The notes under the pieces were generated by a model. That model had not been told where the DNA came from, did no database searches, and saw only the letters and a list, made by a program, of their open reading frames with translations. The translations under genes and the position numbers were made by a program. Below are positions 25,290-34,272 of a stretch of 64,000 nt of DNA, in pieces. Within the stretch, counting starts at the first letter, position 1, and each line of letters begins with the position of its first letter. This DNA is from Candidatus Methanophagales archaeon. Its GTDB lineage: Archaea; Halobacteriota; Syntropharchaeia; Alkanophagales; Methanospirareceae. Where the stretch lies: assembly GCA_024699715.1 (NCBI GenBank), contig JANPRD010000009.1, positions 1-64,000 of the forward strand. Reading direction: 5' to 3'.

Positions 25290-28088
25290 ATGGCGTCGGA
25301 AGAGCGTCTTGCATTTTTCAAGCGTTTTGAAGCGAAGGATTTTTCGGTTGCGAGGGAAGTGCCTCGTTGCATTTCAGCGTGTCCTGCGGGTTGCGATGTG
25401 CAGCGCTACATAAAATTGATTGCGGAGGGTCGCCTCGCTGAAGCGTATGCGGTGATTCGTGAGACCGTGCCTTTTCCGGCGACAATCGGCAGGATATGCT
25501 ACCATCCATGCGAGGATGCGTGCAGGCGAAGATTCTTTGACGAGGCGGTGGCAATCGCAGCACTCAAGCGTTTCGTCGGCGACAAGTATCGTCGTAGTAA
25601 AGCGGAGAAAGCGAGGGCGGAAATAGCAGGCTCGCAGCGCTCAATTGCGGTCATCGGTGCTGGACCTGCAGGTCTCACTGCCGCTTACAGGCTCGCAAAG
25701 AAAGGCTACTCCGTGAAAATATTTGAGCGTTCGCATGTTGCGGGTGGCATGTTGTATGCGGGAATTCCGCCTTACAGACTTCCGAAGGATGTTTTAAAGA
25801 GGGAAATAGAGGATTTATGCGAGGAAGTTGATGGAAAAATAGAAATAGAGTATGGAGTTAATGTGGATAGAGAAAGATTTAGAGATATTTGTGAGGAGTA
25901 TGATGCAGTTTTTGTTGCGGTAGGGGCGCAGAAGAGCAGGCGGATGGGCATAGAAGGTGAGGATTTGGATGGAGTATTACACGGTTTGGAATTTTTGAGG
26001 CGTTTGAATCTCGGAGATGATGCAGAGATAGAGGAATTGAAGCGAGTTCTTGGCAAGAAGGTGCTTGTCGTTGGCGGAGGAAATGTTGCGATGGATGTTT
26101 CACGAAGCGCTCTCCGCTTGGGGGCGGAAGTCACGATTGCATACAGGCGGAGCAGGGAAGAGATGCCTGCGAGAGAAGAAGAGGTTCGTGAGGCTGAGGA
26201 AGAAGGCGTCAAATTCATGTTCCTGGTGAATCCTAAGCGGATAATAGGCGAAGAGAGGGTTGAGAAAGTTGAACTGATAAGGATGCGATTAGGCGCTCCA
26301 GATGCATCAGGTAGAAGGAAACCCATTCCAATTGAGGGTTCAGAGTTCTTTTTTGATGCTGATTCGGTGATAATTGCGATTGGTCAAGAGGTGGATTACG
26401 ATTTTCTGGAAGGTAGCGGCGTCAAAATTGAAAGAGGTCTGATAAAAACAGACGATAAAGGATACACAGGCGTTAAAAACATATTCGCAGGCGGTGACTG
26501 CGTCAGGGGAGCAGCTTTCGCTGTTGATGCGATTGCTGACGGTAACAGAGTTGCGGAAGCCATACACGATTTCCTCAGTGGTGCTGCTGCAGAGGATGCA
26601 GAGGGGCGTGGCTCCGCAGAGACAGAAGCGGCTGCCGGCGGCACAAAAGAGGAGGAAGAGTTCATTCGTGAGGAGCTGATGGATGAGGAGGCTCTCGGCT
26701 TGATAAAGCGAGAGAGGCGTCGTGAGATGCCCTCGCTCAGTGCGGAGGAGCGTGTTCGGAGCTTTGCGGAAATATACAAAGGCTTTTCAGAGGAGGATGC
26801 TCTCGCAGAAGCGGGGAGATGCCTGCGTTGCAGGAGTTGCTTGCTCGTTGCAGAGCCTGCTGAGGAGGCTGCTGTTGAAGCGGTTGCGAAGGCGGGCGTT
26901 GAGATTGAGCGTGATTTAGAGCATCTTGCGCTCCTGAAGGGCGTGAACAAGTGTGCGGAGTGCGGTGAATGCACTGCAGCGTGTCCCGTCACTGCGCTTG
27001 AACCCGCTTTCTCGCCTCGCAGGGTTGCAGGAATGGCGTTAATGGAGAGCGCTTCAAAGCTCGTGAATGGCGAAGACATTTGGCTCTGCCTCTCCTGCGG
27101 CATCTGCAATGCCTTGTGTCCTTACGGCGTTGACTTTCTCGGCTTCATGCAGGGTCTCCGAAAATTCGCATTCATGCGGGGCAACTTCCCTCGCTACGAG
27201 GAAGGGCGTGTTATTGCTGTTGAGAATGTTGCGGGAGCGGAAGGAGGAGAAGAGAAGAAGAAAAAAGCAGCATTCAGCGGCAGGTTGAACTGGTTGTTGC
27301 GAGGAGGAGGGGACTCGCTGAAGGTTGCGGAGAAGGGCGAAGTTTACTACTTTGCGGGCTGTCTCTCTTATTTAAGCAGGATTTACGCAGAGCGGGAGAA
27401 TTTGCATTTGGAGGAAATTGCGAGGTCAGCAGTGAGGCTTCTGAACGCAGTCGGCGTCGTTCCTGCGGTGAGCGAAGAAGAGAGATGCTGCGGTCACGAC
27501 CTGCTCTGGGCGGGAGACGAGCATCGCTTCAAAGAGCTCATGCATGCGAACATAGAAGCGATAAAGAAAAGCGGGGCGAAGGTTGTCGTTTTCACATGTG
27601 CGGAGTGCCTGCGAACATTTGAAGTGGATTACAGACGCTTCCTTGCGGAAGAGGGCGTTGAACTCGACCTGAAATTCATGCATATTTCGGAGTTCTTGAT
27701 TGAGCGTGGCATTTTTGAAAAAATTCGCCCCTCCGCTTCCGCAGGAATCGTTACTTACCACGACCCTTGCAGGCTGAGGCATCTACGCATTTTTGAAGCG
27801 CCCCGTGAGCTCTTGCGAAATGTTGCGGAATTGCGAGAGATGCCCCATAATAGAGAGCGGGGGTTGTGCTGCGGTGTCGGAGCGATGCTCACATGCGGGG
27901 CGGTGGCGAGAGCAATTCAGGCTCAAAGACTGGACGAAGCAGAGCGGACGGGGGCGTCAAAATTGGTTGTGGCATGCCCCAAATGCTGGATTCATCTTGA
28001 CTGTGCTGTCTCCGCGCTCGGACGGAAAATAGAAGTGGAGGACTTGACGCTCACGCTCGCTAACGCACTGCTTGGAAAAAGCGAATAA
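25290..28088 (+). CDS. NfnB/GltD-like FAD-iron-sulfur oxidoreductase fused to HdrC- and HdrB/D-like modules
   Basis: A 932-residue fusion. Residues 20-80: two Cys groups (C27, C31, C35 and C70, C74, C78) of the GltD-type iron-sulfur domain. 117-130: FAD fold IAVIGAGPAGLTAAYRL. About 260-275: second Rossmann VLVVGGGNVAMDVSRSAL for NAD(P)H. About 395-410: GVKNIFAGGDCVRGAA. Then a linker with C-L-R-C-R-S-C, and two [4Fe-4S] motifs CAECGECTAACP and CLSCGICNALCP as in HdrC. The last 230 residues have two CCG domains (ERCCGHDLLW ... CAECL; GLCCGVGAMLTCG ... CPKCW) as in HdrB/HdrD, where a noncubane cluster reduces disulfides. The layout looks like an electron carrier between NAD(P)H, ferredoxin or a thiol and MetFV. 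Start ATG 25290 follows GGGGGAAG. Confidence 0.85.
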   Translation: MASEERLAFFKRFEAKDFSVAREVPRCISACPAGCDVQRYIKLIAEGRLAEAYAVIRETVPFPATIGRICYHPCEDACRRRFFDEAVAIAALKRFVGDKYRRSKAEKARAEIAGSQRSIAVIGAGPAGLTAAYRLAKKGYSVKIFERSHVAGGMLYAGIPPYRLPKDVLKREIEDLCEEVDGKIEIEYGVNVDRERFRDICEEYDAVFVAVGAQKSRRMGIEGEDLDGVLHGLEFLRRLNLGDDAEIEELKRVLGKKVLVVGGGNVAMDVSRSALRLGAEVTIAYRRSREEMPAREEEVREAEEEGVKFMFLVNPKRIIGEERVEKVELIRMRLGAPDASGRRKPIPIEGSEFFFDADSVIIAIGQEVDYDFLEGSGVKIERGLIKTDDKGYTGVKNIFAGGDCVRGAAFAVDAIADGNRVAEAIHDFLSGAAAEDAEGRGSAETEAAAGGTKEEEEFIREELMDEEALGLIKRERRREMPSLSAEERVRSFAEIYKGFSEEDALAEAGRCLRCRSCLLVAEPAEEAAVEAVAKAGVEIERDLEHLALLKGVNKCAECGECTAACPVTALEPAFSPRRVAGMALMESASKLVNGEDIWLCLSCGICNALCPYGVDFLGFMQGLRKFAFMRGNFPRYEEGRVIAVENVAGAEGGEEKKKKAAFSGRLNWLLRGGGDSLKVAEKGEVYYFAGCLSYLSRIYAERENLHLEEIARSAVRLLNAVGVVPAVSEEERCCGHDLLWAGDEHRFKELMHANIEAIKKSGAKVVVFTCAECLRTFEVDYRRFLAEEGVELDLKFMHISEFLIERGIFEKIRPSASAGIVTYHDPCRLRHLRIFEAPRELLRNVAELREMPHNRERGLCCGVGAMLTCGAVARAIQAQRLDEAERTGASKLVVACPKCWIHLDCAVSALGRKIEVEDLTLTLANALLGKSE

Positions 28089-28211
28089 TTACGCATGTGA
28101 ATTAGAATGCTTTTTCATCTTTTCATTCCACCTGCTCGCTCCCCTTCTTGCTTCTTTTTAGGCTTGCGATGTAAGATGTAAGGTAGGGGGAGGAGGGGAA
28201 AGCAAAAAGCA

Positions 28212-30509
28212 TCATCTATCCGCTTCAGGCGGGAAGTATCCAAAGCTAATGTAAACAGCCCAGAAGTCGGCGAGTCTTTCGCCCTTCACCGCCTCCATGA
28301 AAGCACGCAAGTTAGCGAGGCAGGGTGTTGCCGCTCTCACTCTGTAAGGCACATTTGACTCGCCATCGCTTATGATTGAGTATAGTAGCGAGCCACGAGC
28401 AGCCTCTGTAATTGCTGAGAACTCTCCACGAGGCAGCACAATATTCCCGAATGCTCGGTAGAAATATCCTCGTATGTCTGAAGAAAACATGTCCTTGCAC
28501 TCACCGAGAACATCCTCGCTCAAAATCTCACCTTTAATATGCTGGAGGGCGTCGACAGCCTGCTGAATGATGCGGAAACTCTGCTTCATCTCCTCAACAC
28601 GCACGAGAAACCTCGCAAGTGCGTCGCCTTCGTCGCTCACAGGAATCTCAAACTCAACATCGTCGTAAGCCTCGTAAGGCTCAATCTTCCTCACATCATA
28701 CTCAACGCCTGAAGCCCTCAAGAAGGGTCCTACGCATCCCAAACGAATCGCATCTTCCTTTGAAAGCACGCCAACGCCCTTCAATCTCGCAATCGTCACA
28801 GGGTTTCGCACAAATATGTCCATGTAGCGTTCCCATCTTTTCCTCACCGCAGATGTGAATTTCTTCACCGCTTGAAGCACTTCTTGAGGAACATCCCGCC
28901 TTATCCCGCCAGGAACAATGAAAGAAGTGGTGATTCTCGCACCTGTTATCTTCGTAAGGAGGTCGACAAGCACCTCTCGCAGTGCAAAGCAATACATAAA
29001 TCCTGTTGTATGACCGAGAAACATCGGACCAATCGCAGCATCGTAAAGGAAAGTGCCTATTCTGCTCAGCTCTGCAAGAATCATTCTGATGTATTTTGCA
29101 CGCTCAGGCACTTCAATTTTAAGCGCACGCTCAATCGCACGCACATATCCGAGTGTGATGTTCGCACTGTCAACGATTGAGCAGCGCTCAAATAGCGGCA
29201 TGCTTTGAATGTAAAGCAGGTTCTCTGCGGTTTTCTCCATGCCACGATGCACATACCCAGGGTCAGGAATCGCATCCGTGATGATGTCGCCTTTCACCCT
29301 CAATATTGTGCGGAGATGCCCGCTTCCCGGATGGTGAGGCCCTACGAACACCACATATTCATCGCTCTCATGAGCCTCCTTCAAATCAAAAGGAACGGGC
29401 AACTCCAAGTCCGAAGGAGGCTCATTCCTCACATCTTCTTCGCCCTTCTCAAGCACATATCTCGCCTCTCTCAACTTGAAATCCTTCCTCAACGGGTATT
29501 CTGGCGAGTCAGGCGCAAGAAAGAACTTCTTGCCCATCCAAGGGTTTCCATCAAACCACACACCGAAGAACTCGTGCATCTCCCTTTCCTGATAATCCGC
29601 ACTCTCCCAAACATCTTTCAAGCTCGCAACTCTCGCATCTTCACGAGGAATCTCGCAGAAAACGCTCAAAAGAACGGGCTTCAATTCCTCATGCGAATAA
29701 CTGGAGACCACATATTCAACAATAAATTTATTCTCATGCGGAACATCAACGACATTCACGCTCTTCACATGGTCAAATCCCATCTCCTTTAATTTCAGAG
29801 CAACATCTTTCATTTTTTCTCGTGTGGTTTTCAACGCAATCCTGTTCATTCCGATGATTGTCGCCTTTGCATTCTCACCGCTCAGCTCAGCGACCAATTC
29901 CCTGCCGAAAGACCATGCCTTTTCCGCATTTTCATCTCGCATGTCTATGCGAACTGCAGGCGTAAGCGCAAAAATTTTCGGCGTCGTCGGGACAAGACGC
30001 TCTTCAATCGCCTCTTTCGGCGGAAGTTCAGCATCCTTAAACTGAATTGTTGTGCGGTCAATGCCCTCTATTTTGTCTTGAACCGCTCTGCAGCCCCTAA
30101 GCAAGCCCTCAGGCGTCGGCGGACACCCTGGCACGAAAAAATCCACAGGAACAACATCCGAAGGTCGCACAATATTGTAGCCGTTCCAGAAGAGTCCGCC
30201 TTTCTGACCGCATGCACCAAGCACAATCACAAACTTCGGCTCGGGCATCTGACCCCAAACGAAGCGCAAAGCACGAGCCATTTTTCGTGTGATTGCACCC
30301 TCCACGATGATGAAGTTCGTTTGTCTTGAGATGCCGTAGTTGAGAACGCCCCAGCGCTCACCGTCATATCCGCAGGCGAAAGCGTGAGCCAACTCAACAC
30401 CGCAACACGCAGTCACAAAGTGCGCAGGCCACAAACTCCAGCGAGTCCCCCACCTCTTTATCGGTGCAAGCACGCCCGAATTCAAAAATTCAACGCTCTC
30501 ATCCGACAT
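28212..30509 (-). CDS. Fused complex I subunits B-C-D (Fpo/Fqo/Nuo type)
   Basis: One 765-residue chain holds three peripheral-arm subunits. B, residues about 1-175: TACCGVELAHAF, LGACGQKGG and PGCPPTPEGLL give the four Cys of cluster N2. C, about 190-370: WESADYQEREMHEFFGVWFD and PEYPLRKDF, the 30-kDa signature. D, about 390-765: FVGPHHPGSGHLRTILRV, PGYVHRGMEKTAENLLYIQS and a long helical body, the quinone-site subunit. In methanogens and most bacteria these are separate; CD fusions are common and BCD fusions rarer. ATG 30509 is preceded by GGGAAGGGG, so the frame up to 30557 is leader. It is last in the J-K-M-L-N-A-BCD operon. Subunits H and I, needed to couple it to the membrane arm, are not adjacent. 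Confidence 0.92.
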   Translation of the reverse strand: MSDESVEFLNSGVLAPIKRWGTRWSLWPAHFVTACCGVELAHAFACGYDGERWGVLNYGISRQTNFIIVEGAITRKMARALRFVWGQMPEPKFVIVLGACGQKGGLFWNGYNIVRPSDVVPVDFFVPGCPPTPEGLLRGCRAVQDKIEGIDRTTIQFKDAELPPKEAIEERLVPTTPKIFALTPAVRIDMRDENAEKAWSFGRELVAELSGENAKATIIGMNRIALKTTREKMKDVALKLKEMGFDHVKSVNVVDVPHENKFIVEYVVSSYSHEELKPVLLSVFCEIPREDARVASLKDVWESADYQEREMHEFFGVWFDGNPWMGKKFFLAPDSPEYPLRKDFKLREARYVLEKGEEDVRNEPPSDLELPVPFDLKEAHESDEYVVFVGPHHPGSGHLRTILRVKGDIITDAIPDPGYVHRGMEKTAENLLYIQSMPLFERCSIVDSANITLGYVRAIERALKIEVPERAKYIRMILAELSRIGTFLYDAAIGPMFLGHTTGFMYCFALREVLVDLLTKITGARITTSFIVPGGIRRDVPQEVLQAVKKFTSAVRKRWERYMDIFVRNPVTIARLKGVGVLSKEDAIRLGCVGPFLRASGVEYDVRKIEPYEAYDDVEFEIPVSDEGDALARFLVRVEEMKQSFRIIQQAVDALQHIKGEILSEDVLGECKDMFSSDIRGYFYRAFGNIVLPRGEFSAITEAARGSLLYSIISDGESNVPYRVRAATPCLANLRAFMEAVKGERLADFWAVYISFGYFPPEADR

Positions 30510-30567
30510 TTTAAAACACCCCTTCCCTCTCTCTTCCACTCTCTCTCCCACTTTCACCGCTCCTCTT

Positions 30568-30963
30568 TTATCCTTTCCTCACGCCACGCACTCGCTCCCT
30601 CACTCTGACTCGCTCCGCCTCCGCAATCTCAACCGCAAGTTTGTATCCCACGAAAACAGCAGGCAACACAATCGCAAGCGAAAGCAGCAGGAACACTGCG
30701 AAGTTCAGCATTTCACACGCAGTAAAAAGCAAATAAAGAACTGCAACAGGCTCTACTGCCATGAATAAAAACATAAATCCGAAATATTGCATCGGCAATA
30801 CATACTTTTGGTCAGGCATGGGGACATTTCCCGCCTCCCATCTCGCCATCTTCACATCCGTTGGCTTGTATCTCGGCAATATCTTTATGACAATAAGCAT
30901 TACTCCGTCAACAATCAGACAAATTAGTATCAATAATGCTATCACTAAAGCCTCCCCCAGCAT
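30568..30963 (-). CDS. Complex I subunit A
   Basis: A 131-residue three-helix membrane protein. YKPTDVKMARWEAGNVPMPD followed by MQYFGFMFLFMAVEPVAVLY is the NuoA/FpoA loop and second helix, with the bacterial Y-E-C-G loop replaced by W-E-A-G as in archaeal F420H2 dehydrogenases. The conserved Glu in the second helix (AVEP) is present. A charged repeat (ERVRVRERVRGVRKG) ends the protein. It lies 58 bases before the BCD fusion start and 91 bases after subunit N. Confidence 0.88.
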   Translation of the reverse strand: MLGEALVIALLILICLIVDGVMLIVIKILPRYKPTDVKMARWEAGNVPMPDQKYVLPMQYFGFMFLFMAVEPVAVLYLLFTACEMLNFAVFLLLSLAIVLPAVFVGYKLAVEIAEAERVRVRERVRGVRKG

Positions 30964-31054
30964 TACCGCATCCCCCTCCTGCTCTTTCTCATTTCACTCC
31001 CACTTATTTCATTCATTCCATTTCCGCTCCTTTTCTTCTTTACGCCCCACGACT

Positions 31055-32347
31055 TCATATTCCAAGCGTTAGAGGCAGCGTCTTTACGCCCTGAACGAAC
31101 CATTCAGGCGGGATTACAGTTATTAAAGCAATTATTACAACGGCGATTGCGATGAAATTTGCGATATTTGCCCGCCAATCAACGCCCAATTCACGAGCAA
31201 TCCGCACATAATACGGAATGGATATGGCTGAATTAAGCACAAGAATGCCCGCAAGCCAATAGAATTTGATTTCTACGAGTGAAAGCAGTATGAAAAGTTT
31301 TCCCCAGAAGCCCAGAAGGGGAGGGACGCCGATGAATGAGAAAGCGAGTATGTAAAGGAGGGGAGCGAAAGCACCTTCGCCCTTTATTGCGTTGAAGAAG
31401 CCGATTTTTCCCGCTGCATTACCAAAGAGCAGGAGCAGACCGCCGATGACCGCAGCGTAGACAAATTCCTCTTCCGCAGAAGGATGCGAGACCACTGCGA
31501 TGCACGCAAGCACATATCCCATGTTCGCAACCGTTGAATATGCGAGCACTCTCGCATGCTCCCTCGCAGTCAACGCACCGATATTCCCTACGAACATTGA
31601 GAAGGCTGCGAGAACCGCTGTGAGTGCGACTGCCGTCATCGGAATTTCACCAAATGAAGCAATAATCCTCAAAGCAACGACAAAAGGCACAATCTTCGCT
31701 ATTGATGCGATTACTGAAACTGGAACAGGGTCAGCAACAGTGAAAACATCGGGAACCCACTCGTGAAACGGTGCAACGCCAACCTCTAAACATAATCCAA
31801 GCACAAGCATCACATATCCGACAAGAAAAATCACACCTTCCGCACCTGAAGCGAGGATAATTGCACCCGTTAAGAATAAAACAGTGGCGAAAACCATGAA
31901 AACTATGTATTTTACGCCTATTTCCACATCTACAGCACCCTCTCTGAGCATCACAAGTATGTAAGTAGGCACTGAAATGATGACAAGAGCGGTGAGAACG
32001 GTTGCGAGATTCGCAGTGCTGAACACGATAAATGTTGCGAGTGCGATTAAACCGACGAGACCGAAGTCCACGCCCTTTATTTCATTAGGCAGCGCTTCAA
32101 GCGAAAAGAGGTTCAGAAGGGCGATTGCGAGAATGAACACCGCATAGACGAAGCAATTTGAGATGAATGAAGATGCGAGGAATCCTATGAAAACGGCAAT
32201 AACTGCGGTAATAAGCCCCAATCTATGATATTTATACGAGAAAACGGAGCCAAGAACAAGAATAATTAAAGCAATTAGGAAGGCTGAAATACTTTCCATG
32301 CTCATTCCTGCATTTAGCATTCCACCGTTCATGGCATCACACCCCAT
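31055..32347 (-). CDS. Complex I antiporter-like subunit N
   Basis: A 430-residue membrane protein with about 13 helices. VAPFHEWVPDVFTVADPVPV is the Mrp/NuoN signature containing the loop before the key helix, and VLAYSTVANMGYVLACI matches the second Lys/His helix region (ARVLAYSTVAN). It forms a proton channel of the membrane arm. Its start overlaps the 3' end of subunit L by 19 bases. Several Met codons lie near the start (residues 1, 6, 10, 15, 17), so the true start is uncertain; MSMESISAFLIALII is plausible. Confidence 0.88.
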   Translation of the reverse strand: MGCDAMNGGMLNAGMSMESISAFLIALIILVLGSVFSYKYHRLGLITAVIAVFIGFLASSFISNCFVYAVFILAIALLNLFSLEALPNEIKGVDFGLVGLIALATFIVFSTANLATVLTALVIISVPTYILVMLREGAVDVEIGVKYIVFMVFATVLFLTGAIILASGAEGVIFLVGYVMLVLGLCLEVGVAPFHEWVPDVFTVADPVPVSVIASIAKIVPFVVALRIIASFGEIPMTAVALTAVLAAFSMFVGNIGALTAREHARVLAYSTVANMGYVLACIAVVSHPSAEEEFVYAAVIGGLLLLFGNAAGKIGFFNAIKGEGAFAPLLYILAFSFIGVPPLLGFWGKLFILLSLVEIKFYWLAGILVLNSAISIPYYVRIARELGVDWRANIANFIAIAVVIIALITVIPPEWFVQGVKTLPLTLGI

Positions 32348-34272
32348 ATTGCACTTAAAATAAGGAAAAACATCACGAATCCGAGAACAATTTTCGTGTA
32401 GTCTTTCAAATATCCCGTTTGGATTGCTCTTATTCCCTTTGAGATGATTTCGAAGAGAGCGGGCATGACCTTCGTGTTGCAGAACGCATCTATGCCCTTG
32501 TTTCCGTAATTCACGGCTTTCGCAACCGCAAACCCGATTGCAGGCGCTATGAAGTCGTTAAGTGCGGGAAGAAGCATCCTGTCGTTGAAGAAAGTTCCGA
32601 TTTTTGAAAGTGCTGATATTCTCGGCCTCAGAACTGCGCCAATATACGCAATAAATACCGCAGAACCGACCGCAAGTGATGCAGGCATGAATCCTGCGGA
32701 AACAAATTCGGGAAGTTGCGTTAGAATGATGAAAATGAGGATGAAAAGCACAGAAACCATCATCAAATATCCCGCTTTCATGAGTGTTGCGCCTTCTACA
32801 TGCTCGTGATGCGGCTTCTCTCCCTTCAAAAAGTTCAAACTGAGGAATCTTGCGAGTATCGCTGCGTAGCATATTGACGCTGCGACGAGAAGGAAGAGGG
32901 GAATGCTCATTTTTTCGTGTATGAGGAGATGCTCCATGACCTCATCCATTGCGGACTTCACCCAATAAGCAGGCGGCAGGAATCCCACCAAGAGTGCGGT
33001 TGCAAGCACGGTCGCAAGAAATGCGGGAAGCATTTTCTTTCCGAACTCAAGGTCGCCCTCAGAGAAGCGTGAGTGCGTCGCATGAATCAGATGACCGCTG
33101 ACGAGGAATAGCGTCGCCTTCGCAAAAGCGTGAACCGCCATATACCAGAACGCTGCGAGGAGAGCGAAGTTCATTCCACCGCCAACAGCATGCTCATGCG
33201 TCGGAATCCAGTAAGAAGCGGCGGCGCTCCCGAACATTAAACCCAGCGAACTCATCGTTGAGGCAGCAAGCAAAACCTTACGCTCAAGCATTCCTGTTGC
33301 GACGAGTGCGCCGTAGAGCGCAGACACGAGACCGACGAAGAGGACGAGAGCATAAACGAACTCCAAGCCTTCAACATGATGCAAATCCCACGGATGAATA
33401 TACCAGCTCACCTTAATGAAAACGAAAGCGCCTGCTGCGACCATCGTTGCGCTGTGAAGCAATGCACTCACAGTCGTCGGACCTGTCATTGCGGTCATGA
33501 GCCACTCGCTGAATGGCAACTGCGCAGATTTCGTGAACAAGCCGAGAAGGAACATCGTGAAAATGATTATTGTGCCTGCGGCTCCAGCCTTTAAAAACAA
33601 AGATTCCCAATTAATCTCAGAAATATTGATGTTATGCCCATCAGAAAGCATCCAAATCGCTGCGATTGCGAGGAACATCGGCACATCTCCGAAACGGATT
33701 GTTGAAATTGCTCGCCACCCTCCAAAGCTCGGCGGCCACCAGAGCTTCAGCGGTCCCAAACGCCTCTCAGGCACGCCAACAAATGTGATTTCGTCGTCGT
33801 CACGATACCAATGCCCAATAAGACCCCAAGAGGCGATTCCGAGACCCTCCCAGCCGACGAAAAGCAGGAATAGGTTGTCGCTGTAAACGACAAGAAGCAT
33901 GGATGCAGTGAAAAGATTGAAAAAGAACCAATACCAAGGCAGCCTGTAATCATCTTTCATGTAATCAAGCCCATAAATCGCAATAATAAATGCGATTAAT
34001 GCCGTTATTACGCCCATACTCGCACTCAAATAGTCAATACGAAGCACCATGTCTATGCCGAGTTGTGGTATCCATTCGTAAGAGAAGGACTTGTCCATGA
34101 AAATTTCAGGGTGGAAAAGGATGTAGAGGCTGCAAATGAGCGAGACGAATATGCCTGCGACTGAAAGCGGTGGCATCTTCCGCACGAGCTCCTTGCGCCT
34201 GTATGCTAAGGCAATTGGAATGCTGCTCAACACAGGTGCAAGGAACAGAACGGGAAAAATCCATTCGTTCAA
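32329..34272 (-). CDS. Complex I antiporter-like subunit L
   Basis: A 647-residue membrane protein, normal NuoL/FpoL length. SYEWIPQLGIDMVLRIDYLS at the N-terminus, FVGWEGLGIASWGLIGHWYR with the helix-5 Glu, SAQLPFSEWLMTAMTGPTTV, and SALLHSATMVAAGAFVFIKV are the family's proton-channel motifs. A long C-terminal part should form the lateral amphipathic helix and anchoring segment. The stop overlaps the start of N and its own start overlaps the end of M by 4 bases, so M-L-N are tightly coupled. Confidence 0.92.
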   Translation of the reverse strand: MNEWIFPVLFLAPVLSSIPIALAYRRKELVRKMPPLSVAGIFVSLICSLYILFHPEIFMDKSFSYEWIPQLGIDMVLRIDYLSASMGVITALIAFIIAIYGLDYMKDDYRLPWYWFFFNLFTASMLLVVYSDNLFLLFVGWEGLGIASWGLIGHWYRDDDEITFVGVPERRLGPLKLWWPPSFGGWRAISTIRFGDVPMFLAIAAIWMLSDGHNINISEINWESLFLKAGAAGTIIIFTMFLLGLFTKSAQLPFSEWLMTAMTGPTTVSALLHSATMVAAGAFVFIKVSWYIHPWDLHHVEGLEFVYALVLFVGLVSALYGALVATGMLERKVLLAASTMSSLGLMFGSAAASYWIPTHEHAVGGGMNFALLAAFWYMAVHAFAKATLFLVSGHLIHATHSRFSEGDLEFGKKMLPAFLATVLATALLVGFLPPAYWVKSAMDEVMEHLLIHEKMSIPLFLLVAASICYAAILARFLSLNFLKGEKPHHEHVEGATLMKAGYLMMVSVLFILIFIILTQLPEFVSAGFMPASLAVGSAVFIAYIGAVLRPRISALSKIGTFFNDRMLLPALNDFIAPAIGFAVAKAVNYGNKGIDAFCNTKVMPALFEIISKGIRAIQTGYLKDYTKIVLGFVMFFLILSAIWGVMP

